Source of the DNA: Streptomyces cadmiisoli
GTDB lineage: Bacteria > Actinomycetota > Actinomycetes > Streptomycetales > Streptomycetaceae
Direction: 5' to 3'
NCBI RefSeq assembly: GCF_003261055.1
Contig: NZ_CP030073.1
Location: 1,860,001 to 1,924,000 of the forward strand
DNA length: 64,000 nt
Positions 59,932-64,000 of the stretch are shown here, one piece after another. The number at the start of each line of letters is the position of its first letter. Position 1 is the stretch's first letter. Both the position numbers and the translations under genes were made by a program. The notes below the pieces were generated by a model, which did not search any database, was not told where the DNA came from, and worked only from the letters and a program-made list of their open reading frames with translations.

Positions 59932-62619
59932 ATGAGTGATCCGATCCTGCCCGCCGCCGCCTCCGCGACGAGTCAGCTCGACCAGATACCCGACCGTGAC
60001 GCCGAGGAGACGAGCGAGTGGCAGGCATCGCTCGACGCCGTCATCCGGCACGCCGGCCCCGACCGCGCCGTGTACCTGATGCGGCGCGTGCACGAGCACG
60101 CCGTCCGGTCCGGGGCGGCCCTGCCGGGGCTGCTGTCGTCGGACTACATCAACACGATTCCCGCGTCGGCCGAGCCGGACTTCCCCGGCGACCTCGCCAT
60201 GGAGACCCGCATCACCGCGCTGAACCGCTGGAACGCGGCGGCGATGGTCTCCCGCGGTTCCCGCCTGGGCCTCGGCGGCCACATCGCGACCTACGCGTCC
60301 GCGGCCTGGCTCTACGAGGTCGGGTTCAACCACTACTTCCGAGGCAAGGACGCGGACGGTTCCGGGGACCAGCTGTTCTTCCAAGGGCACGCCTCGCCGG
60401 GCATCTACGCGCGGGCGTTCCTGGAGGGCCGGCTGCGCGAGGAGCAGCTCGACGGTTTCCGCCGTGAGGTCGACGGCCACGGGCTGCCCTCCTACCCGCA
60501 CCCCCGGCGCCTGCCGTGGCTGTGGGAGTTCCCGACGGTCTCCATGGGGCTCGGCCCCCTCGCCGCCGTCTACCAGGCCCGGTTCAACCGCTACCTGCTC
60601 AACAGGGGCATCAAGGACACCTCCGGGTCGCATGTCTGGGCCTTCCTCGGAGACGGCGAGGTCGACGAGCCCGAGTCGACGGCGGCGCTCGAACTCGCCG
60701 CGCGGGACGGACTCGACAACCTCACCTTCGTCATCAACTGCAACCTGCAGCGGCTGGACGGTCCGGTTCGGTCCAACTCCAAGATCGTGCAGGGGCTGGA
60801 GGCCCGGTTCCGCGGGGCCGGCTGGCACGTGATCAAGACCCTGTGGGGCGAGGCCTGGGATCCGCTGCTGCAGCGGGACGCCGACGGCTCGCTGGTGCGC
60901 CGTCTGGGCGAGATACCCGACGCCCAGTTCCAGACGTACGCCGCGCGGGACGCCGCCTACATCCGCCGGCACTTCTTCACCGGGGACGCCCTGTCCCGCG
61001 TCGCCGCGAGCCTGAGCGACGCGCAGATCACCGACCTGTTCGAGAACTCCCGGGGCGGCCACGAACCGCTCAAGGTGCACGCGGCGTACCAGGCCGCGAC
61101 GGAGCACCGCGGCGGGCCCACCGTCGTCCTCGCCCAGACGGTCAAGGGGCACACGCTGGGTGCGGACTTCGAGGCCCGCAACGCCAACCACCAGATGAAG
61201 AAGCTGAGCACGGACCAGTTCCGCCGGCTGCGCGACACGCTCGAACTGCCTATTCCGGACAGTGCGTTGAGCGGCGACGTGGTGCCCTTCTGGCACCCCG
61301 GCGAGAAGTCGGAGGAGGTGCAGTACCTGCACGAGCGGCGTGCCGCGCTGGGCGGTCCCGTGCCGGTGCGCCGGGTGGTGGCCAAGCCGCTGAAGCAGCC
61401 GGCGGCCCGTCCCTTCGATGCCCTCCGCAAGGGCTTCGGCAAGCAGGAGGTGGCCACCACCACGGCTCTCGTGCGGCTGGTCAAGGACCTGATGCGCGAG
61501 GAGGACACCGGGCGGCGCTGGGTGCCCATCGTCCCCGACGAGGCCCGGACGTTCGGCATGGAGGCCCTGTTCCCGACCGCCGGGATCTACTCGGCGCAGG
61601 GGCAGACCTACGAGCCGGTCGACGCCGACCAACTCCTGCACTACAAGGAGGCCAAGGACGGCCAGCTCATCGACGAGGGCATCACGGAAGCCGGGTCGCT
61701 GGCCGAGTTCACCGCCGCGGCTACGGCGTACGCCACGCACGGCGAACCCATGATCCCGTTCTACATCTTCTACGCCATGTTCGGGTTCCAGCGCACCGGC
61801 GACCAGTTCTGGGCCCTCGCCGACCAGCTGGGCCGCGGCTTCGTGGTGGGCGCGACGGCCGGCCGTACGACGATGACGGGCGAGGGGCTCCAGCACGCCG
61901 ACGGGCATTCCCATCTGCTGGCGTCCACGAATCCGGCCGCGGTGAGCTACGACCCGGCGTTCGCGTACGAGATCGCGGTGATCGTCCGGGAGGGCCTGCG
62001 CCGGATGTACGGCGAGCGGCCCGAGGACGTCTTCTACTACCTGACGGTCTACAACGAGCCCAAGCAGCAGCCGCCCATGCCCGAAGGGCCCTCGGTCGAG
62101 GAGGGCATCCTGCGGGGCATGTACCGGTTCCGGCAGGCGGAGTCCCAGGACGCGGGGCCGCGGATCCAGCTGCTGGCCTCCGGTACGGCGATCCACTGGG
62201 CGCTGGAGGCGCAGGAACTGCTGCTGTCCCAGTGGGGCGTGCACGCCGACGTCTGGTCGGTGACGTCCTGGACCGAGCTGCGCCGCGACGCGCTCGACGC
62301 CGACCGGGCGCGGCTGCGGGGCACGGAGCGCGTCCCGTACGTGACGCAGGCGCTGTCGGGTGTCGGCGGACCCGTGCTCGCGGTCAGCGACTGGATGCGC
62401 CAGGTGCCCGATCAGATCAGCCAGTGGGTCGAACAGGACTACTCGTCGCTGGGCACGGACGGCTTCGGCCTGTCGGACACCCGCGACGCCGTGCGCCGCT
62501 ACTTCGGGGTCGACGCCGAGTCGATCGTCGTGGCCGCCCTGGACCGGCTGGCGCGGACCGGCGCCGTCGACCCGGACACCGTCGTCCGGGCACGGGAGCG
62601 CTACGGCCGGCAGGGATGA
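59932..62619 (+). CDS. aceE: Pyruvate dehydrogenase E1 component, homodimeric type
   Basis: 895 residues from ATG 59932 with AGGAAAG upstream. Thiamine diphosphate enzyme of the AceE type: [36 protein letters not shown], the TPP motif GDGEVDEPE followed by [12 protein letters not shown], and a transketolase-like central domain ([35 protein letters not shown]). Full length for the family. It decarboxylates pyruvate and acetylates the lipoyl domain of E2, whose gene follows after 109 bp. Streptomycetes have more than one AceE; this copy with its own E2 is probably a secondary pyruvate dehydrogenase set. Confidence 0.95.
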   Translation: MSDPILPAAASATSQLDQIPDRDAEETSEWQASLDAVIRHAGPDRAVYLMRRVHEHAVRSGAALPGLLSSDYINTIPASAEPDFPGDLAMETRITALNRWNAAAMVSRGSRLGLGGHIATYASAAWLYEVGFNHYFRGKDADGSGDQLFFQGHASPGIYARAFLEGRLREEQLDGFRREVDGHGLPSYPHPRRLPWLWEFPTVSMGLGPLAAVYQARFNRYLLNRGIKDTSGSHVWAFLGDGEVDEPESTAALELAARDGLDNLTFVINCNLQRLDGPVRSNSKIVQGLEARFRGAGWHVIKTLWGEAWDPLLQRDADGSLVRRLGEIPDAQFQTYAARDAAYIRRHFFTGDALSRVAASLSDAQITDLFENSRGGHEPLKVHAAYQAATEHRGGPTVVLAQTVKGHTLGADFEARNANHQMKKLSTDQFRRLRDTLELPIPDSALSGDVVPFWHPGEKSEEVQYLHERRAALGGPVPVRRVVAKPLKQPAARPFDALRKGFGKQEVATTTALVRLVKDLMREEDTGRRWVPIVPDEARTFGMEALFPTAGIYSAQGQTYEPVDADQLLHYKEAKDGQLIDEGITEAGSLAEFTAAATAYATHGEPMIPFYIFYAMFGFQRTGDQFWALADQLGRGFVVGATAGRTTMTGEGLQHADGHSHLLASTNPAAVSYDPAFAYEIAVIVREGLRRMYGERPEDVFYYLTVYNEPKQQPPMPEGPSVEEGILRGMYRFRQAESQDAGPRIQLLASGTAIHWALEAQELLLSQWGVHADVWSVTSWTELRRDALDADRARLRGTERVPYVTQALSGVGGPVLAVSDWMRQVPDQISQWVEQDYSSLGTDGFGLSDTRDAVRRYFGVDAESIVVAALDRLARTGAVDPDTVVRARERYGRQG

Positions 62620-62728
62620 GCGTCCCGCCGCGGGCCCGGCGCGCCGTGAGGACCGCCGCGCACCGCGGTGGGTGCGCAGACCAGGGGTGCCCCGTCGCCC
62701 CGACCATTCGTGAGGAGCAACCGACGTC

Positions 62729-64000
62729 ATGACCATTTCCGTAACCCTGCCGGCCCTGGGCGAGAGCGTCACCGAGGGAACCGTCACCCGCTGGCTGAAA
62801 CAGGTCGGCGAGACCGTCGAGGCCGATGAGCCCCTGCTGGAGGTGTCCACCGACAAGGTCGACACCGAGATCCCCTCCCCGGCCTCCGGCGTGCTGCTGA
62901 AGATCGTCGTACCGGAGGACGAGAACGCCGAGGTCGGCGCCGAGCTGGCCGTCATCGGCAGCCCCGCCGACGCGGAGCCCGCGCCGGCGGCACCCGCCGC
63001 ACCCGCCCCCGTGGCGGAGGCTCCCGCCGCGAGCGCGGTCGCGGAGCCGCGGAGCGCTTCTCCTGCCCCGCCCACCCCGCCGGCGGCCCCTGCCGCACCC
63101 GCGCCCGCCGTCCCCGTGGCCCCTGCCGCACCCGCGCCCGCCGTCCCCGCGGCCCCTGCCGCACCCGCGCCCGCGCCCGCCCCGCCCGCCCAGCCCGCCG
63201 TACCTGTCGCCCCCGCCGCCCCCGCCGCGCCGGTGGCCGCGCCCGCGGTGACCAGCCCGGAGGCGGCTGCTCTGCGTGGCCGTACCGTGCCGATGAGCCG
63301 CATCCGCAAGGTGATCGGCGAGAACCTGAAGAAGGCCCTGCACGAGCAGGCTCAGCTGACCTCCGTCGTGGAGGCCGACGTCACCGCGCTGATGCGGCTG
63401 CGCGCCCGGTCCAAGGACGCCTTCGCCGCCCGTGAGGGCATCAGCCTGTCTCCGCTGCCGTTCTTCATCAGCGCCGCGGTGCAGGCACTGAAGGCGCACC
63501 CCGCCGTCAACGCCCGGATCAACGACGCCGAGGGCACCATCACCTATTTCGACACCGAGAACATCGGCATCGCGGTCGACACCGAGAAGGGACTGATGAC
63601 GCCGGTCATCAAGGCAGCCGGAGACCTGAGCGTCCCCGGTGTCGCGCGGGCCGTGGTCGAGCTGGCCCGCAAGGCCCGCGGCGGCGGACTGACCCCGGAC
63701 GACGTCACGGGAGCCACCTTCAGCATCTCCAACACCGGGTCGCGCGGCGCCCTGTTCGACACGGTCGTCGTACCGCCGGGCCACGCGGCCATCCTGGGCG
63801 TCGGCGCCGTGGTCACCCGCCCCGCGGTGGTCGACACCCCGGACGGTCCGGTGATCGGCGTCCGCGACCTGGTGCACCTGTCGCTGTCGTACGACCACCG
63901 GCTCGTCGACGGCGCGGACGCCGCGCGCTACCTGACGGCGGTGAAGGCGATCCTGGAGGCCGCCGCGTTCGCCGGTGACCTGTTCCAGGAGAACCCGGCA
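62729..64000 (+). CDS. 2-oxoacid dehydrogenase E2 acyltransferase, runs to window end
   Basis: 424 residues visible from ATG 62729 (GAGGAG upstream). The frame is open to the last base, so the stop lies outside. One lipoyl domain (residues 1-78, Lys43 in STDKVDTE), a long Ala-Pro linker (about 79-178) with a tandem DNA repeat, then directly the catalytic domain (VPMSRIRKVIGENLKKAL to the active site YDHRLVDG, His390). No peripheral-subunit-binding domain is recognisable in the linker, which is unusual because that domain normally holds E1 or E3. E. coli-type AceF would also have more lipoyl domains. It is the acyl carrier and transferase for the upstream E1; acetyl- versus succinyl-specificity cannot be read from motifs. 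Confidence 0.9.
   Translation, partial: MTISVTLPALGESVTEGTVTRWLKQVGETVEADEPLLEVSTDKVDTEIPSPASGVLLKIVVPEDENAEVGAELAVIGSPADAEPAPAAPAAPAPVAEAPAASAVAEPRSASPAPPTPPAAPAAPAPAVPVAPAAPAPAVPAAPAAPAPAPAPPAQPAVPVAPAAPAAPVAAPAVTSPEAAALRGRTVPMSRIRKVIGENLKKALHEQAQLTSVVEADVTALMRLRARSKDAFAAREGISLSPLPFFISAAVQALKAHPAVNARINDAEGTITYFDTENIGIAVDTEKGLMTPVIKAAGDLSVPGVARAVVELARKARGGGLTPDDVTGATFSISNTGSRGALFDTVVVPPGHAAILGVGAVVTRPAVVDTPDGPVIGVRDLVHLSLSYDHRLVDGADAARYLTAVKAILEAAAFAGDLFQENPA

Noticed and set aside
62970..63240. GC-rich tandem repeats near the window end
   Set aside because: They encode the Ala-Pro linker of the E2 protein, not a CRISPR or regulatory array; no CRISPR array was seen anywhere in the window.
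59800..63309. Minus-strand frame of 1169 codons opposite aceE and E2
   Set aside because: Antisense shadow with low-complexity composition; aceE and E2 are unmistakable on the plus strand.

Overview
The window comes from a high-GC, morphologically complex actinomycete, most probably a Streptomyces. The reasons are the very GC-rich third codon positions, GTG starts and 4-base gene overlaps, an SsgA-family sporulation/division regulator, a homodimeric AceE, and phosphatase, Rrf2 and MarR genes of streptomycete type. No rRNA or tRNA gene was recognised. Gene functions were assigned by reading motifs; no database search was run.

Layout. (1) 1-7027: a four-gene Wadjet-like SMC system (JetA-like, cut by the window edge; JetB-like; a 1485-residue SMC ATPase; and a Toprim nuclease). 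(2) 7407-11915: a 1502-residue STAND-type NTPase with a C-terminal PD-(D/E)xK nuclease. (3) 12345-13481: tyrosine integrase 1. (4) 13996-21483: a roughly 2100-residue DUF4297-nuclease/STAND protein whose 5' end is split by an IS630-family element. (5) 21899-31588: a DUF6308 gene divergent from an operon made of an HsdR-like protein with substituted catalytic motifs, a fused HsdS-HsdM, a PtuA-like ABC ATPase and a PtuB-like HNH protein with a RAMA-like C-terminus. (6) 31772-37601: a gene remnant, an IS21-family element, an HNH endonuclease and an ApeA-like HEPN protein. (7) 37832-38968: integrase 2, a diverged relative of integrase 1. The sequence upstream of both integrases is conserved and stops abruptly at about 13729 and 39228, which suggests two islands integrated in tandem. 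(8) 39247-40372: decayed genes (an epimerase fragment with an internal inversion and a frameshifted acetyltransferase) mark the junction with ordinary chromosome.

40.6-64 kb looks like normal chromosome: a PP2C/SpoIIE phosphatase, a PaoABC-type molybdenum aldehyde oxidoreductase operon, an Lrp regulator, a CaiB-type CoA-transferase, two paralogous MarR regulators with a shared operator next to a nitroreductase and an azoreductase, an Rrf2 iron-sulphur regulator divergent from a type II NADH dehydrogenase, an SsgA-like gene, a cupin, a coupled patatin/glycosyltransferase/membrane protein/hydrolase operon, an NmrA-like reductase, and a pyruvate dehydrogenase E1-E2 pair.

The best candidate for an undescribed system is the 22.9-31.6 kb operon. 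It keeps the DNA-recognition architecture of a type I restriction enzyme, but the motor, nuclease and methyltransferase active sites all carry substitutions at key residues. It is followed directly by an ABC-ATPase/HNH pair with intact motifs, of the kind used as effector in Septu and some retrons. This looks like a restriction complex turned into a sensor that controls a Septu-like effector. That is inference from motifs and gene order.
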